Notes: generated by a model from the letters alone, not told the origin. A stretch of 64,000 bases of DNA from Shouchella xiaoxiensis (GCF_016907895.1 NZ_JAFBCV010000001.1:248001-312000), one strand, 5' to 3'; numbered from the stretch's first letter, positions 49,734-59,495 are shown. Made by a program: numbers and translations.

Positions 49734-50957
49734 ATTCGGAAAAAGCTACATGTTCAGGAAGTAAATCGCGTAAACGTCTTAAATCTAATTCGGACAGAAG
49801 GGCCTTTGTCTAAAGCGGATATTGCCCAGCGCGTGCAGGTGAGTCAGACAACCGTTGCGACGATTCTAGCAAAATTGAGAGGCGAGGGTTACATTCGCGA
49901 GGAGGGAATTGGCGATTCAACAGGCGGGCGAAAACCGGTTTTGTTTCGGTTTAATCCTGATAAGGCCTCCATTTTTGCCGTTTCGCTGCGCAATGCATCC
50001 ATTCAAATTGGGTTATTAAACTTAGCTGGTGAGCAGGAAGAAAAGCGTGATTATTCTGTCGGTAATGTGAAAGGGATGGCGTACATCAATCATTTCCTTG
50101 ATGTGCTCGGGTCGTTCGTTGAGCCGGTCGTAAGAAATCAAACAAACCTCGTTGGCATTTCGATTGTTTGTCCGGGCGTGGTTGATGCGAAGAGCGGAAC
50201 GATTCTTTATAATGCAAAGCTTGATTTATATGATATTGAATTAAAGCAGCTGGTTGAGGAAGCGTTTGGTGTACAAGTCTATGTTGAAAACGATTTAAAT
50301 GCATTGGTCATCGCGGAAAAACAGTTTGGGGATGCATCGTATCAAGACATGCTCTATCTTTCAATCGATGAAGGGGTTGGCGCTGGAATCGCTGTAAATG
50401 ATCATATTTTTCGAGGCTATGGTGGGAGCGCTGGCGAAATTGGCCATATGACCGTGGTGCCGGGTGGCGTCAACTGTTCTTGCGGCAATCAAGGATGCTT
50501 AGAAAATTATGTGAGCTGGCCAGCTATTTATGCGCGAGTTCTATCAGGCTGGTTTACGCAGCGAGAGGGTGAGCGCATTGTTCAAAAGGCAGGCGGGAAA
50601 CCCGAAAGCATTCTACCTGTCCATTTTGTTGAAGCTGCCTGCGAGGGCGATCCGTTCACGCTACGAATTGTTGAGGAAATGGCTGAGTATCTTGCGGTAG
50701 CCATTACAAATGTGCTTCATTTCATGAATCCGCAAACCGTTATTTTAAACGGGGCGCATGTTCTAAATAATCAACCACTACTAGGTTCTTTAGATGAAAA
50801 AATTAAGCAACGAGCGATGAAGATTGTCTTGAAGGGTTTTAAACTCAAACAAACAGCGCTCGGCAGTGACATGAATCTCTTAGGTGCTTTGGCCGTTATG
50901 CTTCAAGATGAACTGCAGGTAGGGCGGTATAATGTCTTTTTACAGCAGGGAAAATAG
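49734..50957 (+). CDS. ROK-family repressor, start unclear
   Basis: From ATT 49734 the frame gives 407 residues, normal for ROK regulators, with the HTH intact: RKKLHVQEVNRVNVLNLIRT, EGPLSKADIAQRVQVSQTTV. No ATG/GTG/TTG lies in frame before TTG 49806, which would cut into the HTH. An ATG (49715) and GTG (49721) exist one frame off; removing one G from GGGGG (49723-49727) would join them, so a frameshift, a sequencing error or an ATT start is possible. C-terminal sugar-kinase fold: VGAGIAVN, zinc motif NCSCGNQGCLEN, VILNGAHVL. It likely represses the following sugar operon. Confidence 0.8.
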   Translation: MRKKLHVQEVNRVNVLNLIRTEGPLSKADIAQRVQVSQTTVATILAKLRGEGYIREEGIGDSTGGRKPVLFRFNPDKASIFAVSLRNASIQIGLLNLAGEQEEKRDYSVGNVKGMAYINHFLDVLGSFVEPVVRNQTNLVGISIVCPGVVDAKSGTILYNAKLDLYDIELKQLVEEAFGVQVYVENDLNALVIAEKQFGDASYQDMLYLSIDEGVGAGIAVNDHIFRGYGGSAGEIGHMTVVPGGVNCSCGNQGCLENYVSWPAIYARVLSGWFTQREGERIVQKAGGKPESILPVHFVEAACEGDPFTLRIVEEMAEYLAVAITNVLHFMNPQTVILNGAHVLNNQPLLGSLDEKIKQRAMKIVLKGFKLKQTALGSDMNLLGALAVMLQDELQVGRYNVFLQQGK

Positions 50958-50972
50958 CGAGGAGGCGAGTGG

Positions 50973-52232
50973 ATGAAAAGGTGGGTCAAGTGGATGAGCC
51001 TGTCTTTTATCGTGTTGGGAGCAGCTGGCTGTAGCAATGAGGACGAGGGGTCAGCTGGAAAGTCAATCAGTCTTGCATTATGGGATGAAAACGCAAGTGA
51101 AGCGGTAGATGGAGGAATTGCGGCTTTTAAAGAAAAGCATCCGGATGTGGAGGTCAATGTGACCTATAGTCCGTTTTCTCAATATTGGACAACGCTGCGA
51201 ACAAGCATCGGTGGCGGCGCAGGTCCAGATCTTTTTTGGATGAATGCTGTTAATTTCTATCAATATGCGGAACCCGGCTTAATCAAAAACCTGGAGCCGT
51301 TTCTTGAGTCAGATCCAGATTTCGAAAAAAGTGATTATTACGAATCAATGATCGAGTTGTACAGTTTTGAAGATGATCTTTACGGAGCTCCTTATTTCGT
51401 TGATGCAATCGGTCTCTATTACAACAAAGAAATCTTTGATCAAGCTGGCGTCGCTTATCCCGATGAAACGTGGACTTGGGCAGATATTGAGCGTGTTGGT
51501 GAAGAGCTTACGAATCCGGAAGAGGGCATCTATGGCTATTTGGCTCCAGTCGTGCACAATCAGTCGGGCTATTACAATTATATCCATCAAGCGGGTGGAG
51601 AAATTGTGAGTGAGGACCAGCTGCGTTCGGGCTTTCATACAGATGCCGCGAAAGAAGCGTTTAGCTTTATCGAGCGACTGATTGACAAAGGCATCTCTCC
51701 TGGAATCAAATCGCAAATTCAAAATGATAACAATCAATTGTTTATGTCAAATCAACTGGCGATGATGCCAGCGATCTCGGTCATGGGTGTGACTTATTAC
51801 GAGGAGCTTGGAGATAAAGTCGATGTTGCTCCCCTACCTAGTCACAAAGAGGAAGCGTCGATTTTGCACGGAATTAGCTGGGCGATGAATCAGGAAGTGG
51901 ATGATCCAGACCTTGCTTGGGAATTAATGAAAGAGCTTACAAGTGCCCAGGGGAACGAGATCATTGCGGAGACTGGATTTTCAACACCAGCTGCCCGTTC
52001 GGCAGCGGATCTATGGTTGGACTCATTGCCGGGTATGAACCTGCAAGTCTTTATTGATGCACAGGAATTTGGGGCAGCATACCCGCTTTCACGCAACACA
52101 GCGGAGTGGCAACGGATGGAAACAACGGAAATTCAAGGTGCCTTTCTCTCTGGTGAACCGATTGAGGATGTACTTGATCGCGTTGGAGCTGAAATGGAGC
52201 GAATCTTGAGTCAAGGACAGGACGAACAATAA
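50973..52232 (+). CDS. Sugar ABC transporter substrate-binding lipoprotein
   Basis: 419 residues. Lipobox LGAAGC with Cys 20; MalE-type family 1 fold: SISLALWDENASEAVDGGIA, GAGPDLFWMNAVNFYQYAE, LYGAPYFVDAIGLYYNKEIF. AGGAGG 8-10 bases before ATG 50973. Surface-anchored; binds an oligosaccharide or sugar derivative and hands it to the two permeases that follow. Confidence 0.93.
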   Translation: MKRWVKWMSLSFIVLGAAGCSNEDEGSAGKSISLALWDENASEAVDGGIAAFKEKHPDVEVNVTYSPFSQYWTTLRTSIGGGAGPDLFWMNAVNFYQYAEPGLIKNLEPFLESDPDFEKSDYYESMIELYSFEDDLYGAPYFVDAIGLYYNKEIFDQAGVAYPDETWTWADIERVGEELTNPEEGIYGYLAPVVHNQSGYYNYIHQAGGEIVSEDQLRSGFHTDAAKEAFSFIERLIDKGISPGIKSQIQNDNNQLFMSNQLAMMPAISVMGVTYYEELGDKVDVAPLPSHKEEASILHGISWAMNQEVDDPDLAWELMKELTSAQGNEIIAETGFSTPAARSAADLWLDSLPGMNLQVFIDAQEFGAAYPLSRNTAEWQRMETTEIQGAFLSGEPIEDVLDRVGAEMERILSQGQDEQ

Positions 52233-52243
52233 GGGGGATGGGA

Positions 52244-53170
52244 ATGAATCAGACGTCAGTATCTGTTAAAACCGCTCCAACTTTTAAGAAGAAAAAGTCA
52301 AAAGATGTTTGGTGGGCCTTATTGTTTGTGGGACCAACAGTAATAGGGCTATTCACGTTTTATATTGGACCAGCGATTGCTTCTTTCGCCCTGTCGTTTA
52401 CACATTGGGATGGGCTTACGTCCCCTCGCTTTGCCGGGTTGGAAAATCTGAAAGCATTGTTTACGAGTCCTGTTTTCTTAAGGTCTCTGCTCAATACCCT
52501 TGTTTTTATGATCGTCGCCGTTCCCGCTTCTGTCGCACTGGCCACGCTAATTGCCGTTTTATTAAATCAACGGATTAAAGGCATGATTGTGTACCGAGCG
52601 CTTTATTTTCTACCAGTGGTGACGATGCCAATTGCCGTCGGAATGGTTTGGAAATGGTTGTACAACACGGAGTATGGCTTGTTTAACTACTTGCTTGGCG
52701 CGGTCGGACTGCCCCAACCAGAATGGTTATTTAATCCTTCGATTGCCTTGATCTCAGTCATTGCTGTCTATGTGTGGATGACGATTGGCAATAACGTCAT
52801 TTTAATTTTGGCAGGTCTTCAGAATGTGGACACGGGCTATTATGAAGCTGCGCAAATCGACGGGGCTTCGAAGGTAAGGCAATTTTTTTCGATAACCTTA
52901 CCGCTGATCACGCCGACGCTGTTCTTTGTAATCGTGACAGCGATGATCAGTTCGCTGCAGGTCTTTGACTTATTATTTGTAATGATTGGTGATACGGCTG
53001 CTTTAGTTGGTCCGTTGCGGACGATTGTCTATGGCGTCTATGAGTCTGGCTTCATGTTTTCACAGATGGGTTATGCATCAGCCCAAGCATTTGTATTGTT
53101 TCTCCTAATTTTAGTCATTACCATCATTCAATTTATCGGGCAGAAAAAGTGGGTGCATTATGATAACTAG
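52244..53170 (+). CDS. Sugar ABC permease (MalF type)
   Basis: 308 residues, six membrane helices; EAA loop EAAQIDGASKVRQFFSITLP for ATPase docking. ATG 52244 is better spaced from AAGGGGG than ATG 52238. Works with the binding protein and the next permease. Confidence 0.93.
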   Translation: MNQTSVSVKTAPTFKKKKSKDVWWALLFVGPTVIGLFTFYIGPAIASFALSFTHWDGLTSPRFAGLENLKALFTSPVFLRSLLNTLVFMIVAVPASVALATLIAVLLNQRIKGMIVYRALYFLPVVTMPIAVGMVWKWLYNTEYGLFNYLLGAVGLPQPEWLFNPSIALISVIAVYVWMTIGNNVILILAGLQNVDTGYYEAAQIDGASKVRQFFSITLPLITPTLFFVIVTAMISSLQVFDLLFVMIGDTAALVGPLRTIVYGVYESGFMFSQMGYASAQAFVLFLLILVITIIQFIGQKKWVHYDN

Positions 53171-53191
53171 TTTAAAAGAGGGGGAGGCGGC

Positions 53192-54001
53192 ATGAAAAAA
53201 ACGTGGGTTCATTTCTTACTAATAGTCGGGGCGGTCATCATGATTATTCCGTTTTTTTGGATGGTCTCGACATCGTTTAAAACCTATCTAGAGTCGATGC
53301 AAATTCCGCCTTCTGTTTTCCCGGAACAGCTGAACTTGGCAAACTATGCGAATGTGTTTGAGAGCGCGAACTTCATGACCTATTATGCAAACACGATTTT
53401 TGTAACGGTGATGCGTACGGCTGCTCAGCTGTTTCTTTGCTCGATGGCTGCGTATGCCTTTGCCCGACTAGAATTTCCGTTTAAAAATACATTGTTCATC
53501 TTGATTCTTTCGGTTTTAATGGTGCCAATTCAGGTTATTTTAATTCCTAACTACGCGTTGCTGTCGCAGTTTGGCTGGATTGACACATTTTATGCCTTAA
53601 TTGTCCCTGGAATTTTCAGCGCATTTGGGGTCTTTCTGTTAAGACAGTTTTTTATGGGCATTCCAAAAGAACTGGATGAGGCGGCGATCATTGATGGCTG
53701 CTCGAAGTGGGGCGTCTATTGGCGCATCATCCTGCCAAACGCCAAGCCTGCCCTTGTTGCACTCGGAATTTTTACGGTGCTGGCTTCGTGGAATGATTTT
53801 ATGTGGCCACTCGTCATGACAAATTCAGCCGATATGCGCGTGCTTTCAGTCGGCATTGCCAATTTCGAAGGGCAGTATACGACCGATTATCCCCTGCTAA
53901 TGGCGGCGGCGTTACTGTCGACAATTCCGATGTTAATTTTATTTCTTTTCTTACAAAAGCATTTAATAGCAGGAATTGCCCTAGGTGGAGTGCGAAGATA
54001 G
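53192..54001 (+). CDS. Sugar ABC permease (MalG type)
   Basis: 269 residues, six helices; EAA loop DEAAIIDGCSKWGVYWRIIL and the C-terminal GIALGGVRR. GGGGGAGG precedes ATG 53192. No ATPase gene is present in the operon, so a shared MsmX-type ATPase encoded elsewhere is expected. Confidence 0.93.
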   Translation: MKKTWVHFLLIVGAVIMIIPFFWMVSTSFKTYLESMQIPPSVFPEQLNLANYANVFESANFMTYYANTIFVTVMRTAAQLFLCSMAAYAFARLEFPFKNTLFILILSVLMVPIQVILIPNYALLSQFGWIDTFYALIVPGIFSAFGVFLLRQFFMGIPKELDEAAIIDGCSKWGVYWRIILPNAKPALVALGIFTVLASWNDFMWPLVMTNSADMRVLSVGIANFEGQYTTDYPLLMAAALLSTIPMLILFLFLQKHLIAGIALGGVRR

Positions 54002-54037
54002 TCTAGTAGATTGAAATTATATGAAGGAGATGTTGCT

Positions 54038-55054
54038 ATGTTACGCGTAATGGTTGTTGGATTAGGTACGATGGGTGGCGTCCACGCTGCGAGTTTTGCG
54101 GCAATGGACGATGCGGAACTAAGCGCTGTTGTTGATGTTAGAGAGGAACGGGCAAATAAGGCGCATGAAAAATATGGTGCACAGGCGTTCACTTCCTTTG
54201 AGCAAGCCGTGGAGGAGCTAGGTTCTGAGCTTGACGTAATTTCGATTTGTTTGCCGACCGATCTCCATCCTGAATACGTGAAAAAAGCGGCAGATTTAAA
54301 TGTTGCGATCATTTGCGAAAAACCGCTCGCGCGCACATTAAAAGCGGCAGAAGAGATGATTGCTTACTGTGAACAAAAAGAAGTGAGTCTTTACGTAGGC
54401 CACGTTGTCCGCTTTTTTCCAGAGTATCAGAAAGCGAAGCAGGCGATTGATGAAGGAGCGATTGGCACGGTCGGTGTTGTCCGAACGACAAGAGGTGGTT
54501 CTTACCCAGTCGCGACGGAAGATTGGTATGCGAATACGGATCGAAGCGGCGGGCTCGTGCTTGATCTAATGGTTCATGACTTCGACTTCTTACGCTGGTG
54601 CTTCGGCGACGCGGAACGAGTCTATGCGAAAAATATGGCTGGTGTGTCCGGCGTGAACGAGCAGCGTAAAGATTATGCGCTCGTTACGATTCGCTTTAAA
54701 AACGGCGTCATTGCTCATCTCGAAGGAACTTGGGCCCATGAAGGCTTCCGCACATCGTTTGAAATTGCTGGGCGTGACGGCATTATTCAGTACGATAGCC
54801 AGAAAAACCAGGCGCTTGTCGCTGAAAAAGCGAGTACGGACGGCAAGCCGGGCGTGGCGGTACCGGAAAGCCCGCTTAAACATTCGCCGTATGCTTTGGA
54901 GTTAGCGCACTTTATTGACTGTATAAAAAATGGTGCAGAGCCAATCGTCACGGCAGATGATGCTTATAAAGCAGTGGAAATGGCGATGGCCGCCCTGCAA
55001 TCAGCCGAAGAAAACAGACCAGTAGCGATCGAGTCACAGACCGTTGAATTATAA
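54038..55054 (+). CDS. Gfo/Idh/MocA oxidoreductase 1
   Basis: 338 residues; GAAGGAG before ATG 54038 (upstream TTG 54011 rejected). Rossmann motif VVGLGTMGGVHAASF, then DVISICLPTDLHPEYV and the hallmark CEKPLARTLKAAEEM with the catalytic Lys. NAD(P)-dependent sugar or inositol dehydrogenase acting on the imported compound. Neighbour of a second member, so they may catalyse consecutive oxidation/reduction steps. Confidence 0.93.
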   Translation: MLRVMVVGLGTMGGVHAASFAAMDDAELSAVVDVREERANKAHEKYGAQAFTSFEQAVEELGSELDVISICLPTDLHPEYVKKAADLNVAIICEKPLARTLKAAEEMIAYCEQKEVSLYVGHVVRFFPEYQKAKQAIDEGAIGTVGVVRTTRGGSYPVATEDWYANTDRSGGLVLDLMVHDFDFLRWCFGDAERVYAKNMAGVSGVNEQRKDYALVTIRFKNGVIAHLEGTWAHEGFRTSFEIAGRDGIIQYDSQKNQALVAEKASTDGKPGVAVPESPLKHSPYALELAHFIDCIKNGAEPIVTADDAYKAVEMAMAALQSAEENRPVAIESQTVEL

Positions 55055-55073
55055 TTTGAAGGAGGAGAAGACG

Positions 55074-56072
55074 ATGAGAGTAGGAATCATTAGCTTTGCC
55101 CATGGTCATGCCCATGCGTATGCATCGAGCTTAGTCACGATTGATGGAGTTGAAATAGTTGGAATTGCCGATGAAGAGGAAAAACGAGGAAACGAAGCAG
55201 CTGCGCAATACAAAACGACGTACTATCAATCTTATCAAGCTCTGCTTGACCAAGGACTAGATGCGGTTGTGATCACGTCTGAAAACGCCCGTCATAAAGA
55301 ACATGCGATTGCCGCGGCGCGCGCAGGTGCAGCGGTGCTCTGTGAAAAACCACTTGCCCATACGGTAGCCGATGCAGAGGAAATCATTGCTGCTTGTGAA
55401 GCAGCTGGTGTGCTCCTGCAAACGGCTTTCCCAGTGCGCTTTAACGAAGCGATTAAACGAGCTAAAGCGCGGATTGACGATGGCGAGTTTGGCGAAATCA
55501 TCGCTGTCAAAGGAACGAACAGAGGCAAGAACCCGGGTGGCTGGTTTAATGATAAACAGCTTGCGGGCGGAGGCGCCGTGATTGACCATACCGTTCATGT
55601 TGTAGACATCATGCGCTGGGTGTTGAAAGAAGAAGTGCAGGATGTCTATGCGGAAATTGATCAGCACTTTTCAGCAAAAGACATTGATGATGCAGGCATT
55701 TTATCATTCACGTTTGAGAATGGAGTATTTGCGACGTTGGACTGTAGCTGGTCCCGCAACGCCAATTTTCCAACATGGGGCGACGTGACGCTCGAATTCA
55801 TCGGTACAAAAGGGACGTTAAAAGTCGATGCGCAAGCCCAGAAGCTTGATTTATTCCACAGCGGTGGGCTCAACTATCATTTCTGGGGCGACAATATGGA
55901 TGACAGCCTCGTTCGTGACTTTATTGAGAGCGTCCGAGAGAAGCAGGCACCTTCCGTAACCGGAACCGATGGCCTGCGCGCGTTAGAAGTAGCGATCGGC
56001 GCCTATGCTTCAGCAGCAAAAGGCGAAGTCATTGCCTTGCGCGGTGATCGGAAAGAACGGGTGTCCCCATGA
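55074..56072 (+). CDS. Gfo/Idh/MocA oxidoreductase 2
   Basis: 332 residues; AAGGAGGAG before ATG 55074, 19 bp after the previous stop. GIISFAHGHAHAYASSL at the start (a variant nucleotide loop), CEKPLAHTVADAEEI, and VIDHTVHVVDIMRWVL in the active-site region. Stop overlaps the ATG of the isomerase gene (ATGA). Family 1 and 2 here are only loosely similar. Confidence 0.92.
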   Translation: MRVGIISFAHGHAHAYASSLVTIDGVEIVGIADEEEKRGNEAAAQYKTTYYQSYQALLDQGLDAVVITSENARHKEHAIAAARAGAAVLCEKPLAHTVADAEEIIAACEAAGVLLQTAFPVRFNEAIKRAKARIDDGEFGEIIAVKGTNRGKNPGGWFNDKQLAGGGAVIDHTVHVVDIMRWVLKEEVQDVYAEIDQHFSAKDIDDAGILSFTFENGVFATLDCSWSRNANFPTWGDVTLEFIGTKGTLKVDAQAQKLDLFHSGGLNYHFWGDNMDDSLVRDFIESVREKQAPSVTGTDGLRALEVAIGAYASAAKGEVIALRGDRKERVSP

Positions 56073-56908
56073 AAAAAGGAATCAATCAATGGTGTTATCC
56101 AGCAGGCGCACCGCTCGAAGACGTGCTGAAGTGGACAAGTGAAGCAGGCTTTTCTGCGATTGAATTAAATCTAGGAAAACCGGGCGATGTCGGGCTGACG
56201 CTCGAGACATCAAGAGAAGACGCACAGGAAATCGGCAGACAGATCAAAGAAGCCGGTCTAGAGATTGATAGTCTCTCAACCGCCCTACTGTGGGAAACGC
56301 CCCTATCAGCTGCTGATCCAGATGTACAGAACGAGGGCAAGCAAGTTGTCCGTAAGATGCTTGAGCTGGCGCACGAATTAGACGCAAGCACCGTTCTTGT
56401 TGTCCCTGGAATTGTCACGGCGGACGTTTCCTACGAACAATGCTACGAAAGAAGCAAAGCGGCTTTAATAGAGCTTGCCTCATACGCCGAACAGCTAGAC
56501 GTTACGATCGGAGTGGAGAACGTCTGGAACCGCTTCCTACTCTCGCCGCTCGAAATGAAGGCATACATTGATGAGATTGGTTCGGCGCAAGTCGGAGCCT
56601 ACTTCGATGTCGGGAACGTCCTGCAGTTCGGCTTCCCTGAACAGTGGATTGCGCTATTAGGAGAACGAATCTTAAAAGTGCATGTCAAAGACTTTAAAAC
56701 AAGCGTAGGAAACATTACCGGATTTACGAATCTCTTAGCCGGTGACGTGAACTGGCAAAGCGTGATCAGCGCGCTTGATAAGATTGGTTACTCAGGTGAG
56801 CTGACGGCAGAACTAACGCCATATGCTCATGATCCTGCGGCGCTGGCCTATGATACGGCGAGGCAGATGGATGTATTGCTTGGCTTGAAGACGGCGGTTG
56901 AGAATTAA
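56069..56908 (+). CDS. Sugar phosphate isomerase/epimerase (TIM barrel)
   Basis: 279 residues, xylose-isomerase-like barrel. Metal ligands recognisable in IGVENVWNRF (Glu), GAYFDVGN (Asp), LKVHVKDF (His) and GELTAELTPY (Glu). Likely isomerises or epimerises the keto-sugar produced by the dehydrogenases, as in inositol or hexose-derivative pathways. Last gene of the ROK-importer-dehydrogenase operon. Confidence 0.92.
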   Translation: MKKGINQWCYPAGAPLEDVLKWTSEAGFSAIELNLGKPGDVGLTLETSREDAQEIGRQIKEAGLEIDSLSTALLWETPLSAADPDVQNEGKQVVRKMLELAHELDASTVLVVPGIVTADVSYEQCYERSKAALIELASYAEQLDVTIGVENVWNRFLLSPLEMKAYIDEIGSAQVGAYFDVGNVLQFGFPEQWIALLGERILKVHVKDFKTSVGNITGFTNLLAGDVNWQSVISALDKIGYSGELTAELTPYAHDPAALAYDTARQMDVLLGLKTAVEN

Positions 56909-56929
56909 TTTTTTGAAGTTAGGAGGCGC

Positions 56930-56966
56930 CCCTTAGCTGCTTTGGCAGTAGGGGTGTTTGTTGTTT
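56930..56966 (+). terminator. Probable terminator of the sugar operon
   Basis: CCCCTTAGCTGC / GCAGTAGGGG imperfect stem followed by TGTTTGTTGTTTG. Confidence 0.5.
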
Positions 56967-57069
56967 GTTGCGCTTCGGCTTTTAATTTTTATTTTAAATA
57001 AAAACATACGTTTGCATTAACTCTGGAGGAATTGAGTATTTGATACCATGAAAAGGGATCCAACAGCAT

Positions 57070-58206
57070 TTATTCTATTTTGTTCAGTTTATAATCAAAA
57101 ATCAATGTATAAATATCGTTTTCAATAAATTTATCTAACAATCTAACGTTTTTAAAAACATTAACAGATTCTAAATATTTATTCTCTAAATTAAAGTCTT
57201 CAACAATCTTTTTATCCTCCTCTGAAAGCTTATTTATTACTTGTTGGAATTGATTTTTAATAACAATCTTCAACTCACTTGTTGTTAATGCAGTGAATTT
57301 TATTTTAGAATCTATTCTTGAATATATAGGTAACCCTAATTTTTCTGCAACCTGTTTCTCGTTTTGAAAATTAGTTGTAAGGATAAAAATGGTGTTAGAT
57401 ACATCTATATGGTAATTAATGTCCTCGAATTCCCCTTCATCAAACATTTGATAAAAAACATTGTAAAGGCCTGGATTCACTTTATCGAATTCATCAATCA
57501 ATATAATGTTTGATTCCCTTGCCAATAGATCTCTTGCTAGTGATGGTTTACCATGTTCATCTCCAAAAATGTATTTATATGCTTCTTCTGTTTGCATCAT
57601 AGAGAATTGTATTCTTGTTAATTTCCCTTTATAAAATTCACTAATTTTCTTGGCTAATTCAGTTTTACCTACTCCAGAAGGCCCATAAAACATTAATACT
57701 GCTGGAGAGTTTGCTCCTAAACTAGCTTTCTTGTAGAGACTGACACAAGTCTTCTTTTTAGCGTCAATCTGTCCTATAACTGTCTCATCTAATAGGTTAT
57801 TATAGAGAGCTAAAATATCGCATGATTTCGGGTTAAAATAATCTGAATATTTCTCTTCAATAAGGTCATCAAACTCAACTCTTACTGAATACTCAACCCT
57901 TTTAGGAGGGTTTTGAATATATAAATTTTCAATATTGTGACCTAATATAACAATATTTGTAAAGTTCGTAATGACGTGACTTGTAACAGAAGCGAAATCA
58001 TCTGCGTAAATGATTGCATTTTTAATAGGGTTTTTATCAAACTCTCCAACATCTCTTGATGCGGAGGTATCGTTTGCTCGAACAGTAACGTTATATTGTC
58101 TGATGAGTTCCATAAAGGGTGTGTAATCATCATCTTCAATACCCTCCGTATAAAGAAGATCCCTGAAGTCTTTTTTAGCTCCTTTAAATAAAACAACTCT
58201 ATCCAT
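57070..58206 (-). CDS. ClpB/AAA_2-type AAA+ ATPase
   Basis: 378 residues. N-terminal about 130 residues unrecognised; then an AAA+ core: Walker A MFYGPSGVGKTELAKKI, Walker B NIILIDEFDKVNPGLY, sensor 1 TIFILTTNFQNEKQV, arginine region PIYSRIDSKIKF. The core fits the Clp/AAA_2 clade, without the ClpP-binding loop or second ATPase module. Starts one base after the DUF6414 stop codon (TAG-ATG), so the two are translationally coupled. Clearly AT-rich compared with both flanking sugar operons, indicating insertion. Likely partner-specific remodelling machine, possibly in defence; function unproven. Confidence 0.85.
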   Translation of the reverse strand: MDRVVLFKGAKKDFRDLLYTEGIEDDDYTPFMELIRQYNVTVRANDTSASRDVGEFDKNPIKNAIIYADDFASVTSHVITNFTNIVILGHNIENLYIQNPPKRVEYSVRVEFDDLIEEKYSDYFNPKSCDILALYNNLLDETVIGQIDAKKKTCVSLYKKASLGANSPAVLMFYGPSGVGKTELAKKISEFYKGKLTRIQFSMMQTEEAYKYIFGDEHGKPSLARDLLARESNIILIDEFDKVNPGLYNVFYQMFDEGEFEDINYHIDVSNTIFILTTNFQNEKQVAEKLGLPIYSRIDSKIKFTALTTSELKIVIKNQFQQVINKLSEEDKKIVEDFNLENKYLESVNVFKNVRLLDKFIENDIYTLIFDYKLNKIE

Positions 58207-59013
58207 CTATTTCACTCCTGCCAAAAGTACATCATATACAGGTATTTTCTTTTCATTTTCTTTATCTGGAACTTTAGTATTTTGTTTATTACCAAATCCC
58301 TGAAACTGTAATTCAGTTTTTTCTTCGTTAATTTCAAATTCTGTTTCAAATTTAAGATCAGCTATTGTTGTTTCCCCTACATGAATGGAATAAAGTGTAA
58401 GATTCATTTTTCTTAAATCTTGAATCCGATAATTATTTTTAAAAGATTCAATATTAAACCTGTAAACTCTTTTATCAGTCTTATTTTCTCCTACAAGGTC
58501 AAAATAACCCTTTGAATTTCTAATAACAGAATTCATTTTTGATATTGTCATCGTAATGTCACTAGTATCATCAATTTGGTGATTTCCTTCCATCATTTCT
58601 GTTATTGGAGCTATCATGGCATAGTATGTCATTGAATCATTTTCAATAGAAAGTTTATAGTTATCTGAAATATCTATTAGAGGATTTTTCTTTCTGAACT
58701 CCACTGTATCAAGAAAATCATAGAGTAATGAATTCTCGAGAATTGTTTTCGCTATCCTCTCCCCCTGAAAAGAACCATTAGTACCAAGTCCCGCATGAAA
58801 TGTACCTGAAGCTCCAATTGCCTTTTCAAATAATAGTTTCATAGCACCTTGTTTTCCTACTTCAGTAGTTACTTCTGAATTACCTTTTACCGTACCACCT
58901 GCATTAGTTATCAGTTCTACTGTTTTCTTAAAGCTTCCTTTCTTTTCTATTTGAAGTAAATCCATGGCAGAAGTTTCATCAAAATATACAACTTTCTTTA
59001 AAGATCTAGCCAT
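58207..59013 (-). CDS. DUF6414-family protein
   Basis: 268 residues. The opening VVYFDETSAMDLLQIEKKGS fits DUF6414; a glycine/serine-rich segment (GASGTFHAGLGTNGSF) follows and then a mixed C-terminal region (TLYSIHVGETTIADLKFETE). No signal peptide or membrane helix. The family has no established function and is repeatedly seen with ATPases. Here it leads a two-gene AT-rich unit with the AAA+ ATPase. Assignment by eye, so the family name is moderately sure. Confidence 0.7.
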   Translation of the reverse strand: MARSLKKVVYFDETSAMDLLQIEKKGSFKKTVELITNAGGTVKGNSEVTTEVGKQGAMKLLFEKAIGASGTFHAGLGTNGSFQGERIAKTILENSLLYDFLDTVEFRKKNPLIDISDNYKLSIENDSMTYYAMIAPITEMMEGNHQIDDTSDITMTISKMNSVIRNSKGYFDLVGENKTDKRVYRFNIESFKNNYRIQDLRKMNLTLYSIHVGETTIADLKFETEFEINEEKTELQFQGFGNKQNTKVPDKENEKKIPVYDVLLAGVK

Positions 59014-59495
59014 TATAGTCTCCTTTAGTTAGGTAAATTAGGTTTTATATTTCAAACTGATTTGATTTATTCCTTACTCTGCTTTTAGTTAAAAGGGAAG
59101 ACTGCTACAGCTTATCATAGAAAACCTTAAACTAATTATAAAGGAATTATGTTCTAAAAACGACAATTGTTAAGAATTCACGATATCTTAGAACTAAACT
59201 GATTAGAGTTTTAGTATGTAGTGGTAATGAAATTATTTTTAGAAGGTATAATTTTAAATTATATTGTTAATTAATGTGAGAAAGGCAGATTAATTTGAGA
59301 CGCATGACATGCTTTGAAGTTAACAAAGGTGGTCGTACAGAGCTTCATCTTTGTGGGGGACAAGTTTATTAAAGATACCCTCACTTACTAGATTCAAGGC
59401 ATGCAGACCATGACCTTGCATATACTAATAAAAATAATTATTGTAAGCGCTTTCTATTATAGTTCGTTACCAACTCAATCGGGGGAGGTTCTGTG
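59014..59495. other. Divergent intergenic region
   Basis: 482 bp, no ORF found. The left part is AT-rich and probably holds the promoter of the DUF6414 unit; the right part holds the promoter and cre site of the second sugar operon (59416-59455). Confidence 0.5.
59416..59455 (+). promoter_or_regulatory. Promoter with cre site for the second sugar operon
   Basis: -35 TTGCAT (59416-59421), 17-base spacer, -10 TATTGT (59439-59444). TGTAAGCGCTTTCT (59442-59455) matches the CcpA cre consensus except at the last base and overlaps the -10 and start point, so carbon catabolite repression is expected. Confidence 0.65.
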
